A DNA stretch of 64,000 nt from Acanthococcus lagerstroemiae. Lineage: Eukaryota; Arthropoda; Insecta; Hemiptera; Eriococcidae. A program made the position numbers and the translations under genes. The stretch lies in assembly GCA_031841125.1 (NCBI GenBank), contig CM063109.1, positions 23,965,321 to 24,029,320 on the forward strand, written 5' to 3'. Numbering within the stretch: position 1 is the first letter of the stretch; each line of letters opens with the position of its first letter. Under the pieces are notes generated by a model. That model ran no database searches and had not been told where the DNA came from. It saw only the letters and a program-made list of their open reading frames with translations. Positions 42,015 through 53,305 of this stretch are shown here, one piece after another.

Positions 42015-45000
42015 TACTGAAACCAAAAATAAAAATGAAAGTAAAAAAGCCGAAAAAATAAAAACACCTATGCGAGATAAGAAAAATACGAAATTTACCC
42101 CCCTCGAGTTACTGCACTTCAATGGTCAAGGTATGGCGAATGAAGAAGATTAACAGAATTCGAAAACGCCCTCCATAAAAAATACATCGGAATTATCGGA
42201 TTATCCGAAATTAAGAGGAACGGAGAGAGAACAATAGAAAGGAAAAATGGAAATATTTTCTATTACTTTGGCGAAACTGCGGGATTCGGGGGGTGGAATT
42301 TCATATAGACCAAAAACATAAAAATCAAATAATAGAATTAAAAGGCATTTCCGAAAGAATAGCCCTACTAAAAATTAAAATTAACGAAAAAGAAAACCTT
42401 GCAATTTTCCAAATCTACGCCCCCAATTTAGCATCAAGTAAAGAAGAAAGTCAGCAATTCTATGATCAACTAAGTGATAATAGGAGACTTCAACGCCAAA
42501 ATAGGCAAAGACTGTACAGAGAACTCGGGGGTGGGAAAATGGACAGAAGGCCTATCAAATAAAAACGGTAAGAAATTAATTAAATTTATGATGGAGCATA
42601 ACTTTAAAATGGCAAATACATTTTTTCAAAAGAAAGTAAGTAGAAGATGGACGTGGAGATCGCCGGACGGAGTCACTAAAAATGAAATAGATCATACTCT
42701 AACGGACAGCTTAAAATTATAATTGACGACGTCGAGGCGGTCTCCACGTTCAGCTTCTCAGCTGACCATCGCCCGATTAGAATTAAAATAAGAACACCTA
42801 GTGATAAGACGATTAGTAGAAATCAAAAAATAAACTCAGGGAAGTGGATTCCAGTTCATAAACGGAAAGAAGCAAATAAACTTCTGAAAAAAGAACTTGC
42901 GGAGGTGGACTGGGACAACCTAGATATAAGTAATTATCGATCTACGTATGACATAGTAATAGATAAAGTGAAAAAAATATTTGAATACAGTTGGCATTGA
43001 GAAACATAACATTAAAACAGGCGACAAATTAAGCGATACGACCAAAAATTTGATAAAAAGGCGGATAGAACTTAGGCAAAAGGTCAAACTAACAAACAAA
43101 GACCAAATAGAATTAGTAGAAATTAAAAAATTGATCCGAAAGAAAATACAGAAAGATTTGTTCAATTTTGACCAAGAATTGGCTAAATCAACTATCGAAG
43201 AGTCCTGGTCCACCACACAAGTGAAGAAGGCACTGGCCAAAGGAAGGTATCTACTCCCGAAAATCAAAAAACGTAACGGTGTCTCGATAACCAACAGGGA
43301 TGAAATAGTAGATACGGCCACCGAATTCTACAGAAACTTGTACGATAACGATATAAAAGAACTACAGATAAATAGCGAAAGGGACGGCCATCGAGAAACT
43401 CACAATCTTAATCTAACAATTACACCTAGAGAGGTAACTAACATACTTAAAAAACTCAAGTCCAACCGGGCCCCTGGACCGGACGGAATTGAGAATGATA
43501 ATCTTAAAATAATGACAGATACCTTAGCCCGTCCGCTGGCCTCACTCTTCGACTACTTTCTCTCCTCGGGTCATATGCCAGACCAATGGGGTCTATCCGA
43601 AATTATACTTCTACACAAAAAAGGTGAAAGATCGAATATCAATAACTACCGCCCCATTAGTCTCTCCTCAAATGTATGCAAAATATTTATGAAAATTATC
43701 AAAAACAAAATATACGACACTTTGGATGCACAACAACCAGCTGAACAAGCTGGCTTTAGGAAAAAATTCAGCACTATCGACTATAATAATAATAATAATA
43801 ATAACGGCTTTATTTTGGGTACAATACAATTCCTTTCTTTCTACGATTATTTACAAATATGTTGACCGCTCATTCGTTGAGCGCTGAGGGTTATGTGGGC
43901 CTCACCCCACCGTCTCCTCCATGTTTCTCACCCGCCCATTTTTGGGCATAAGCCTCCCCTCCCTCCCTCCAATTTTTCCTATCCAGGGTACGTCTCCTCC
44001 AGGTGGGGCCTAGTTGTTTCCTGAATTCGTCTCGCCATCTTGTTAGGGGTCTTCCTACCTTTCTTTTTTCGTCATATGGAGTCCATCCTTCCACCCTTCT
44101 TTCCCACCTTTCGTTCGTTTGTCTTATTACATAGCCAGCTTATCTCCATTTCAGATTTTTAACCGAAACCGCTATATCTCTTAATTTTGTTTTGTCTCTG
44201 ATCCTTGCGTTTTCAATTTTTTCTAATCTTTTAGCTCCCACCATGCTGCGTTCCATAGCTGTTTGCGTAGCTCTGAGTCGATTTGTGTTTGTTTTGGTCA
44301 AGGCCCATGTTTGTGCTCCGTAGGTGATTGTGGGTTTTATGCAGCTCCGCCAGACCTCCGCTTTAGTTCTTACAGGGAGCTTGCTCTTAAAGATGGATTT
44401 TAATCTTCAGTAGTTATTCCATCCGTTCTTTGTACGGCTTGAAAGTTCTTTCTCTCTTGCACCTTCGAACGACATTAGTTGGCCGAGATATTTTGTTTCG
44501 CTAACCCATTTAATTTCCTGACCATCTATTTCTAACTTGTCTCTTTTAGCGTTTGAGAGGAGAGTTGTTTTGCTTATATTCACACTCAGTCCCGCTTGCT
44601 TGCATGCTGACGTAAATTCCTCTATACTCACAGTAATTTCGTTTAACTCTCTCGCGATCAGCACCACGTCGTCCGCAAAGCGTAAGTTATTTAGAAAGGA
44701 TCCATCTACTTTAACCCCCCTCCCTTCCCAATTTAGTTGACGCATTGCTTCTTCCAAGGCGCAGTTGAACAGGTTGGGGGTCAGCGGGTCCCCTTGTCTA
44801 ACCCCCCTCTCAATAGCAAAAGGTTTTCCCTTTACATCTGTTTTGACGTAAGCTCAAGCTCCTTTATATGTGTTTTTGATAATATCGATTGCTTTTTGGT
44901 CAACTCCCTGGTTTTTTAGTGCCTTCCAAAGAAAATTATGGTTTATAGTATCAAAAGCTTTTGAGAAATCTATGAATAGCAGGTATAGATTGAAATTGTA

Positions 45001-47154
45001 TTCGTTAGATTTTTCTATGAGTTGTTTGATAGTAAGAATTTGGTCTATTGTGGATCGGTTTTTTCTAAAGCCTGCTTGTTCCTTTGCTTATTGACTGTCA
45101 AGCTGAGGGTATATTCCTTCTTTTAGGATTTTCATTAAAACTTTTCCAATGTTGGAGGTCAGGCTGATTGGTCTGTAATTTTTAATATCCGCTTTATTGC
45201 CTTTTTTAAAGAGGGTTAGTTCCTCCATAAAGAGTTTCAGGGACCCGTTGCTCACCCCGTCCGGACCAACTGCCTTCTCCGCTTTTAATGTTTTAAGTGC
45301 TTTCCTCACTTCTCCTTTCAGTATACATGGGAAATCAGGGGTATTCTGTCTCGTTTCTTTATTTTCTTTTTTGTCCACATTCTCTGACGACTTTTCCTCG
45401 TTGTTTTGGTACAGCTCTTTGTAGAATTTAGTGGCTACCTCTACTATGCCTTTACGCTCGTATATTTTTTGCCCTCTTGTGTTTTCCATATTTGGTATCA
45501 TTTTTTTGTCCGTGAAGGTTGCCATCTTAGCTTTACGGATTGAGCCGCTCTCTTCCAAAATTTCCTTAATACGTTTAGTATCGAAGTTCCGGATATCTTC
45601 TCTTATCACTTCCTTAACTTTTTTCCTTAGTAGCAGAAGTTCAAATTTCTCTCTTTGTGTTTTCCTCTCCTTTCTCTCCAACTCGTCTCTTTTGTTTATC
45701 CAGTCCTTCGTTGCCCTCGTGAGTTTATCGTCTGTCCTCTCCTTAAACCTAACCCTCCCATATATGCCTACTGTTTCCTTTATCGCACTCTCCACGCGAT
45801 CGTAGTTAGTTTGAAGCGTGTTATGGTTCCATTCTTTTTCTAAATTACTTAGTGCCTTTCTCAGCTCTTCTCTAGCTTCGTCTGTGCTCTGTGTGGGAAT
45901 ACTTTTTGTGCTTTGTGGTGCTCTGGTTTGGTTTCGATAGGGTGCTCTCTTTTGTATTCTCACTGTTGCTCTACAGAACCTGTGATCGGAGCTAAAACGA
46001 AAGCCCGGCAGAACTGACACGTCGTCCACAATTGACATATCATTCACTAAAATATGGTCGATTTCATTTTTGTATTTGCCCCCCGGGGATTCCCAAGTCC
46101 ATTTTAGTTTTAATATCGACCATATCCATACCCTAAATCAAATCCTAGAAAAAGTCAAAGAGTACCAAATTAATATTGCTATAATGTTTATTGACTATAA
46201 TAAAGCGTTTGACTCCCTATACCACGAAAATATTTGGAAAGCCCTGACAAACCAAGGAATACCACAACTAATTATTCGGGTTCTGCAAAATATCTATTCA
46301 AAATCCGAAGCAATAATCAAACTTGACAAAAAAGGAGATAAAATAAAAATAAATAGAGGAGTCAAGCAGGGTGACCCCCTTTCCCCCAACATTTTTAATG
46401 CGGTTTTAGAAGAAGTGTTTAGGAAAATAAATGGGAAGGGAGGGGAATCAAAATAAAAGGCCCGTTCTTTGACAAACCAAAAAGACTTAGCAATCTCAGA
46501 TTTGCGGACGACATCGTAATTATTGCAAAAAGCAAAAACGAACTCGAGAGTATGGTCGAGGACCTGAGGAGGGAGAGCATGGCGGTAGGATTAACTATGA
46601 ATCTGGCAAAAACAAAAATCATGACAAATATCCCACAATTTGGCAACGTAAAAATCGATAATCGAAATAGTTTCAGACTACAAATATCTAAGCCAAATAA
46701 TGTCATTCCAAAACAAAACGGAGAAAGAAATCCAAAGTAGAAGGAGAAATGCGTGGAGAGCTTTTTGGGCCCAAAAGCAACTGCTAAAAAGTAACCTAAG
46801 CTTGAAAACGAAAATTAAAGTATTAGAAAGCACAATAATCCCTGTTCTGACATATGGTGCCCAAACGTGGGCATGTACAAAGAAACAAAACCCAAAAATA
46901 ATCAAAACACAAAACTCAATGCTCAGGGCAATTCTCAAAATTAAACTTACAGATCAGCATACAAAATACATTAACTAAAACGAAATCCAAACTGGTAGGG
47001 GGGACCATAAGAAAATTAAAAATAGATTACGCTGGCCATGTAGCCAGAGAAAATAGCAGTAAATGGAATAAAATATCCACACTTTGGTCCCCCGGACGAA
47101 AACGTCGTAGGGGGAGGCCAGCGACACCATGGGCGGACGAGCAGATATCGGTGG
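42015..47154 (+). pseudogene. RTE-type LINE, nearly full coding span but decayed; interrupted by 43786-46113
   Basis: Endonuclease pieces: FNGQGMANEE (~42120), IIGLSEIKRNGER, IFQIYAPNLASSKEESQQFY (~42410), IIGDFNAKIGKDC (~42475), WTWRSPDGVTKNEIDH (~42655) and FSADHRPIRIK (~42760). Pre-RT/RT start in frame 42981-43785: NRAPGPDGIENDNLKI, INNYRPISLSSNV, QAGFRKKFSTID. After the antisense insert the RT resumes: FIDYNKAFDSLYHENIW (~46185), RGVKQGDPLSPNIFNAVLEE (~46360), a frameshift, NLRFADDIVIIAKS (~46495), MNLAKTKIMT, a further frameshift, then TYGAQTWACT (~46855) and RRRGRPATPWADEQISVAG (~47105-47155). The usual last ~30 residues are missing. APE-type endonuclease plus single-domain RT fits RTE. 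Confidence 0.9.
43786..46113 (-). mobile_element. Second RTE-type LINE copy inserted antisense, 5'-truncated, few stops
   Basis: Reads leftwards from 46113. It begins inside the endonuclease (WTWESPGGKYKNEIDHILVN), continues through a 319-aa frame (46047-45088) with EKAVGPDGVSNGSLKLF and IKNYRPISLTSNIGKV, passes a TAA where the other copy has Gln, then QAGFRKNRSTIDQ, LLFIDFSKAFDTINHNFLW, a TGA at ~44851, RGVRQGDPLTPNLFNCALEE and NLRFADDVVLIA (~44700). It ends in RPLTRWRDEFRKQLG and EAYAQKWAG. The 3' end is an AATAAAG stretch and (ATT)n tail at 43786-43803. Target duplication TATCGAC(C/T)ATA at 43775-43785 and 46114-46124, one mismatch. Intact YADD-type core (FADD); only ~4 disabling changes. 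Confidence 0.92.
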
Positions 47155-47225
47155 CTGGGTACACACATCACACTTCTATCTACGAATATCGATACCGATC
47201 TTAGCAGGGACACACGCGCAAGTTC
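47155..47225 (+). repeat. 72-bp direct repeat, right copy
   Basis: Near-identical to 41942-42014. It abuts the truncated RTE coding sequence directly (after VAG), so the LINE has no 3' UTR or tail here. Confidence 0.85.
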
Positions 47226-50200
47226 GTTGATATTCGAATTGATAAAGTTATAGTTGAGGATCGTTTCATTTATTAATTATTATTCCTCGTTGGGATGTAA
47301 GTGTAGGTATAAAGTTTTACGTGTAATTTTTCAATCACGATAAAGAATATTGATGAAATTCCAATAGTTGAGAATATGCCTTGCAAGTGTTGTGTGAGGC
47401 AATGTAATAAATAAAATCCAATATTACATTCATTTCAAACAACGTATTTCGAAATTAACAAATGTGAAAAAAATGAAAGGAGCTCTATACCGACACTAGC
47501 GCTACAACAGACAGTGTCAGGAGGTCGGAACTATTGAAATATAGTAAGATTTTTTTGCTTTCTTCCAAAGTTGCTGTAATGTTTTAAGTTCTTTTTTGTT
47601 TCTTCCTTCTACCCAATGAACGGAAAATATTTTTGATAGCTGTTCACAATGTTTGGAATACTATCCTATACTATCTAATTTTATTTATTTTTAAATGTTA
47701 TGATGGCTTTGGGCAGTGATTAGGTTTTGTGTACACAAACGGTTTCAGAACTAAGTAAATAATTTAAATATTTGGCCATTTCCTGAACAATAACATTCTG
47801 GACTTAGAACCGTCCACTGGCAGGTTCACCATTGCGCTCAAGCCTTCACACAAAAGATGATGATTTCATCAGAGGTTCATCAGTGTTGTTTCACGATTTT
47901 CCGAGCAAATATTACATTTTAATTCGGTCCGAAGTACGAAATATTTCTACATGAAAGATTTAAGCACATGCCTGTTAGAATAAAAGCCATTTACTATCAA
48001 TAGAATATTTGAACCCTTCATTGAAAATCTGCGCACATCAGTTCGTTGAAATCGTTATCTCAAATCCAGTCACTAATTATTGGTACATTAAGTATTAGTA
48101 CTGAGAATTTAGCAGTCGTATCACAATAAGATATAGCCAGTGGCACATATACCGACAGGAGGACTAAAAATTGATGGGAAATTTAAAATAGAAATAACTG
48201 AAGTTGGTGTTGTACTTCTAGTATTCTGCTTCATTGTACCTGTGGAAATGCCTGTCTACTTAGACGATTTGCTAGTAGGAAATCCCATTATCAAGAGTAG
48301 GTAAATGAGCAGGTATTTATTTCCAGAAACGGATTTCGAACATAATTCCAAGGTTTTTCATCTTAACAATAAACGTTCCAGTTATTCTTCAGTTCTACCT
48401 GAAAAGGTCTCTTTTCGTCAGCTAAATAATTACTCATTTTTACGTATCATTGGGTACCTATTATCTTCGAGCAGAGACAACAATAGTAATTCTCTAAGGA
48501 ACAGACATTATAGAGAGGGTAGAAATGGCGACATTAGAGTGAAAGACTATACAGTATGACACTGTCACCATATCATGCAACCGTCGTATAGTACAATATG
48601 CTATCAGTCTGGTCAATAGGCTATAATCGTTAATTTACGTATTCTTTCGCGCAGCCCAAAAGCCATTATTGTTATTTCAAAAAAAAAAAGGCGACACGCG
48701 TGATCTAAATCGAACTAACCTATTCAGTTTTGCATGCCCGTTTTTTGTTCGGGTGGAAAAAAAGCGGACATTCCAGCCTAAGTGCTCGCTAAGAGAGAAA
48801 GCAGCCGTTCGCCAATTCGTATACTATTACAAAGGCATCCTATACATAAAAAACGAAATTCCACCATTCGCGTTTCCGCATCGAGAAGACAGAAACATAA
48901 TGCACAGTAGGTATTCAAAACCTAAACCAAAGAAAGGTAGCTAGCTGAAACATGTTCTGCAGCGCAAGATCAAGATTTTGTATAAGTAATTTCAAATAGT
49001 GAAATACAACCGTCGTGTTGGTCCCGCAGACACAATAACGTCATTCATCATGAGATTTTCCTCAAATGAAGCCTCGTATTGAGGGACGGGGAGGTTGAGA
49101 TGGAAACCCCGCAGTCAACCAGTTGCGAAAGCGTTTCCCGAACGGAAAGACATGAAAAATCTCAACTGACTGCAAGAAAGTAAGATACCGATGTAATCAG
49201 TCACTTGAATTTTTTCAGATAATCGGAACATTAATTAATCGAACGGCTACATTAATTTTTTATTATTTCAAATCGCTATTAAAACCTGCTAGGAATGGTT
49301 TCAGGGGGGGGGGGTCTTCCAATTTTGACGAAAATAATCGAATCTTCGAGAGACGTTACATCCTTCACCCATTTTCAACCCAATCCCGCCATCCAAGAAA
49401 GATTGATAGGCGATCCACAATGTCTAGTGGAACGGAAAAGAATGTAAAATTTGACTTCCCGTGATTCGATTTATAATTTATTCAGGTTTTAGTGGAGGGA
49501 AGTCGAATTACGCTTTCCTTTCACCGGCAATAACACATCTTTTTTTTAGGCGAATTTGTTGAAATTAGAAAAAAAAAAAACTTTTATGTCATGAAAGAAG
49601 GAGGTGAGAATCAAGATGACATTATCCAATTTTTATGTGAAAGGAGTTGGTGAGTGTTACTGACAGTACTCGACAAGGGGGTGTTACGCCACCATACACC
49701 CGGACCAAGCTAGAAACTAGAGATGTTAAAGTAGGGTTAACAGGGACACCAACATATAAGTTTCTGAAAGTTGTTGAGAAGTCCTACACTTTTACCGAGT
49801 TCAGAGCATCATTCATGTGCTTTAAAAGGAGGGATGAGAAGCTCGCCATAGGACTCAGTTACCCAAGTGTAATGCCGTACTTTCTTGTTTTCATTTATAA
49901 ATGCTTCTTCTTTCAGCGTTTCAGTGATAATCGAGCAACTCATACGTAGGGTACAAATTTTTCCATTCTGTCTCCTGTAATTGAAGCTCCGCAAGATCTA
50001 TGCTCGCGTATACTTGAGATCTGTTTGAGTACCAATGCACCAATGCCATCGGATATATTCTCAAAAGTGAACCAAATTCAGAACATTTAAGAAACCGCTC
50101 GTATATGTTTTTGGAACTGAATTCAGAGTTGGAACAAGTTACATATTATATAATCATAGCATGAATCTCCCATTATACTCGCACTCATCGCATCTCATGA

Positions 50201-51139
50201 TTGCCTACAGATTCTATAGGACCCTCAGATTTCATGACTTGTTTTGCCATCAAACTTTTGATCCTTTCCTGTTCAACTGTTCATTTAAATCGGCATCGCT
50301 TTCCCTCTCATATGACAAAGTGAAGATAAATGAATTTGGCATACTTACCATGAATTGAATATAAAATGAACGAATCTAAGGATTACATTGATACAATATT
50401 TAGAAGACCAAAGTTGATATAAAATCCGCTATCTTCCACCGGCTTCTTGACGGCACTGCTTTTCTCATTTTCCCATATACCCTTCTTACTACACGCAAAT
50501 ACAATACAGCTACAGTGTTATTCACCATTTTTCCAACAAATTAAGTCAGCAAACTTTTTAAAACACTTGAAAAATGAAAATAACGGATGCAATTCCATAT
50601 TTCTCATACGATCATTGATAAGGAACCTTCCACCAAGTTGAAAGTAAACAAAAACGTGACGTCATTTCTGAAACGATCAATTGGGCGCTGAAGCAAATAC
50701 CGCCCAAACGACAGTTGTTAACAAAAAATGAGTTATTATTAGTATAATATTAGTTGGTATCCGTGGAAAGAGTGTAAAAAGTAGAATTTTTTCAAATTAG
50801 GCCCCGATAACTTACAACAGACGCTTAACAGCGTCCAAATTAATATCTATCCACGTTGAAAAAAGTTTATCAGTAAACACTACCTAACTATGTCCGTAAA
50901 CCAGCATTATATTCATTGACTTATGTTACGTTTTCTCAAAAAATAGATTTTGTCGCTTGGGCGGTTTTTGTTTAACAGCATCCAATGAGTACCCTCCCCT
51001 ATATCGCTCAGTTTGTCCCTCGGGCCTCGGGCCACTGATGCGGTACTCAAAACGGTAGTTTTCGGGGCCGGGGTGCGTGTCATAGGGACTACTTGGGCAT
51101 GCGTGCATCGCCATACATCCCACAACATCATCTCGCTCA
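47226..51139. other. 3.9-kb spacer without recognised genes
   Basis: AT-rich. ORFs of 60-100 codons (for example 48305-48559, 48669-48944, 49647-49949) look random in composition and match nothing I know. A short hydrophobic reading frame at 48150-48303 (GGLKIDGKFKIEI..., VYLDDLLVGNP) resembles retroelement or protease-like sequence only vaguely. A poly-G run lies at 49304-49314. Confidence 0.4.
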
Positions 51140-51147
51140 GTTTAGTT

Positions 51148-51844
51148 CAGTGTTTGGAACCGGAACCGAAACCGAATCCGGAACCCATTCAAATTCAACA
51201 GTTTCATGAGACCGAAACCAAAACCCTTTAATATGTGCAAAAGACCAAATTAAGACCTAAAACCTTAAACTCAACTGCGGTCATTAACCAAAACACAAAC
51301 CAAATGTTTGAAATGTAGGTTTAACTGAAACCAAAACCGACTGCTCATATCTGCGTCAAGACCGTTAACCAATTAAATGAAAAGGTCCCAATCGGTCTTT
51401 GGTCAATGCGGGGGTTTTCTGTTATCTCTGTTCTTCTTTGTTGCCGACCTAGTAAAAGAGTTAAATATTTGAACTGATCTACAGAATAATTCAACCTGCC
51501 AATGCCCATTCCCAAGTAAGTCGATGCTACAGTTCATATCTAATGGTTGGTTTCCAATTATGGCTGATTTGACTATAGAAATGATGAGATTTTTATTTTG
51601 TTTGAGAAAGATCTTTTGAGCCCGACTGAAACCGATTCATTATGTGAAGTGAAGACCATAACCAAAACCGGCTCAGCAATGGAAGACCGAAATAAGACCC
51701 ATTCAGTATTTTAAATCGGTCTCATGACCGAAACCGAAACCTATTGAGAAATTAAATGGAAGTCCCGAACCGAAACCAACCTAAATGGAAGCTACAAAGC
51801 CTGAAACCGATCAAAGCGAAAAATTGAATCGGTTCCAAACACTG
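51148..51844. mobile_element. hAT MITE with CCGAAACC-rich interior
   Basis: Identical 15-bp ends CAGTGTTTGGAACCG on both strands and an identical 8-bp target duplication GTTTAGTT (51140-51147, 51845-51852). The 697-bp interior is dense in AACCGAAACC-type motifs in both arms, which may be subterminal transposase-binding sites. No ORF. Confidence 0.95.
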
Positions 51845-51852
51845 GTTTAGTT

Positions 51853-52441
51853 ATCAAGAATCATTCAATAAGCGCTAAAACTTAAGAGTTTCCAAAGTTG
51901 GTAGTCCTGCTGTAAAATGTAAAATTTCCTGAAAAGGTAATCATGGACGTTATCAGCTTTTATCACCATAACAACACATATATATGTAATTTGAATTCGC
52001 TTTTTCTAGTTAATGAAATGTTTTCTTGGGTCATAGGTATAATAGATGAATTCAGAGATTGAGGTCTCTAGTTCTCATTTATGAACTTAAAACGGCTCCA
52101 TTTTCCACATATTAGTTGTTTACAAGCACGTTTTATACCAATGGTAAACTTCCATAAGAAAACTAAAAAAAAAACTGTTTTCAGCAATTATGAAAGCTTT
52201 AAAGTTTACCAATTTTACACTTATGTTCTTATGGAAACATCAACCCTGATCACCTTTTCAGGAGTCGACACTAGCGAACCTAGGCACAGTTTTCTCGCTT
52301 ATTTTTAATTAATTTTTAGGGGGTTTGTCGCGCCCAGCGCTGCAAACACCCTATTGCAATCGAATTTCCATTTTTCTTTAAATACGAATGAATTGTTCAT
52401 AGATCATAGTTCAGTTTTGTATTAGAATCTTAGAATAGAAC
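51853..52441. other. Spacer with a small hairpin repeat at 52318-52354
   Basis: The stretch AGGGGGTTTGTCGCGCCCAG, then CGCTGCAAACACCCTATT folds into a stem-loop (GGGTTTG/CAAACACCC). A close relative lies at 63256-63294. The rest is AT-rich without ORFs. Confidence 0.5.
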
Positions 52442-52449
52442 CTCTTTAT

Positions 52450-52638
52450 TAGGGCTTGAAAGCCGAAAAAATATTTTCAGCTTTCAACTGTGGCTTTTGA
52501 AGCCGTATTTTTTTCAACTTTCAGATTCAGCTTTCAGCTTTCAGCCCTGAACACATTCAGCCTTCAGTGTTCGGCTTTCAAATCCCACAGAAAATACAGC
52601 TCTTTAGTTTTCAGCTTTTGGCTAGCTTTCAAGTCCTG
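52450..52638. mobile_element. hAT MITE rich in TTCAGCTTTC motifs
   Basis: Ends TAGGGCTTGAAAGC and (other strand) CAGGACTTGAAAGC match at 12 of 14. Flanks CTCTTTAT (52442-52449) and CTCTTTAC (52639-52646) form an 8-bp target duplication with one mismatch. The 189-bp body is almost entirely CTTTCAGC/TTCAGC repeats. The T2/A7 pattern of the octamer matches the hAT target preference nTnnnnAn. Confidence 0.85.
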
Positions 52639-52646
52639 CTCTTTAC

Positions 52647-53246
52647 CAGCGATGGCATTCCGTTATAAATAACGTTATTCATAACGTTAAAATAAGAGGT
52701 CTGGTTGGCTGAGTGGATAGCACATTGGTCTTGGAATCCGGAGCTCCCGGCCGGGTTCGATCCCACGTAGCAACTCATCGCCAGATTTCGACCTAGGCCG
52801 GTTTTTCGGCCAGAAGTGAAGAGGGCTAAGACCGCACTAGCTGCCTCCCCGACGTCTCTGAGGTAATGCTCGAAAGGGCGGATTCCTGGGCTCGGAACGT
52901 TAAAATAACAATATACGAGAAAATAAGGTTACGTTATACACAGTAACGTAACGATATAGCGTTATAACGTTATGGTCATAACGCTATAAAGGTTGGAAAT
53001 TTCATCATAAATTTTCATAGATTTCTAAATATTTTTGAAGGCTTAACTATTGGAGGAGCCAGGGAGGCCAAAGTAAAAGAAAATTATCCATAATTTCTTT
53101 CAAAAACCCTTAATTTTTTTTTTTATTATTCCTTTATATGGACGTTATCAAAACGCTATTCATAACGTAATGAGACAAGAATTTGTAACGTTACAAAATA
53201 TGACGTTACAAAAACGTAACGAAACCATTCCGTTATGCCATCACTG
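52647..53246. mobile_element. hAT MITE rich in AACGTTA motifs, containing a SINE
   Basis: Ends CAGCGATGGCAT and (other strand) CAGTGATGGCAT; identical target duplication CTCTTTAC at 52639-52646 and 53247-53254. 600 bp now, ~387 bp without the SINE. The arms are full of ATAACGTTAT-type palindromic motifs. Its left target copy is also the right target copy of the preceding MITE, so it inserted into that duplication. Confidence 0.95.
52696..52895 (+). repeat. tRNA-derived SINE, 200 bp, with 13-bp target duplication
   Basis: The head carries an A-box-like TGGCTGAGTGG and a B-box GGGTTCGATCC spaced as in a tRNA gene (type II promoter, Ser/Leu-like). The tail is unrelated and ends CTCTGAGGTAATGCTCGAAA, then ATTCCTGGGCTCGG. 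Identical flanks AACGTTAAAATAA at 52683-52695 and 52896-52908 prove retroposition. There is no poly-A; the 3' end is unique sequence, so it probably borrows a LINE that recognises that end. A 3'-end fragment of the same SINE is at 25819-25862. Confidence 0.92.
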
Positions 53247-53305
53247 CTCTTTACACATTCTCCGTCAGCTGCTGCCATTTATCGGTAAGTCGGTCTACCA
53301 TTTTC

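Noticed and set aside
43780..43810. (ATA)n stretch as a plain microsatellite
   Set aside because: It is better explained as the 3' tail of the antisense RTE copy, because it abuts the target duplication exactly.
49304..49314. Poly-G run as a hAT-MITE marker
   Set aside because: No flanking CAG-type ends or octamer duplication within about 500 bp on either side.
48305..49949. Plus-strand ORFs of 84, 91 and 100 codons
   Set aside because: Random-looking composition, no conserved motif and no promoter or splice context.
52700..52775. Functional tRNA gene (Ser/Leu-like)
   Set aside because: It has A and B boxes but the expected arms do not pair well, and it is joined to a SINE tail inside 13-bp target duplications. 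It is the SINE head.
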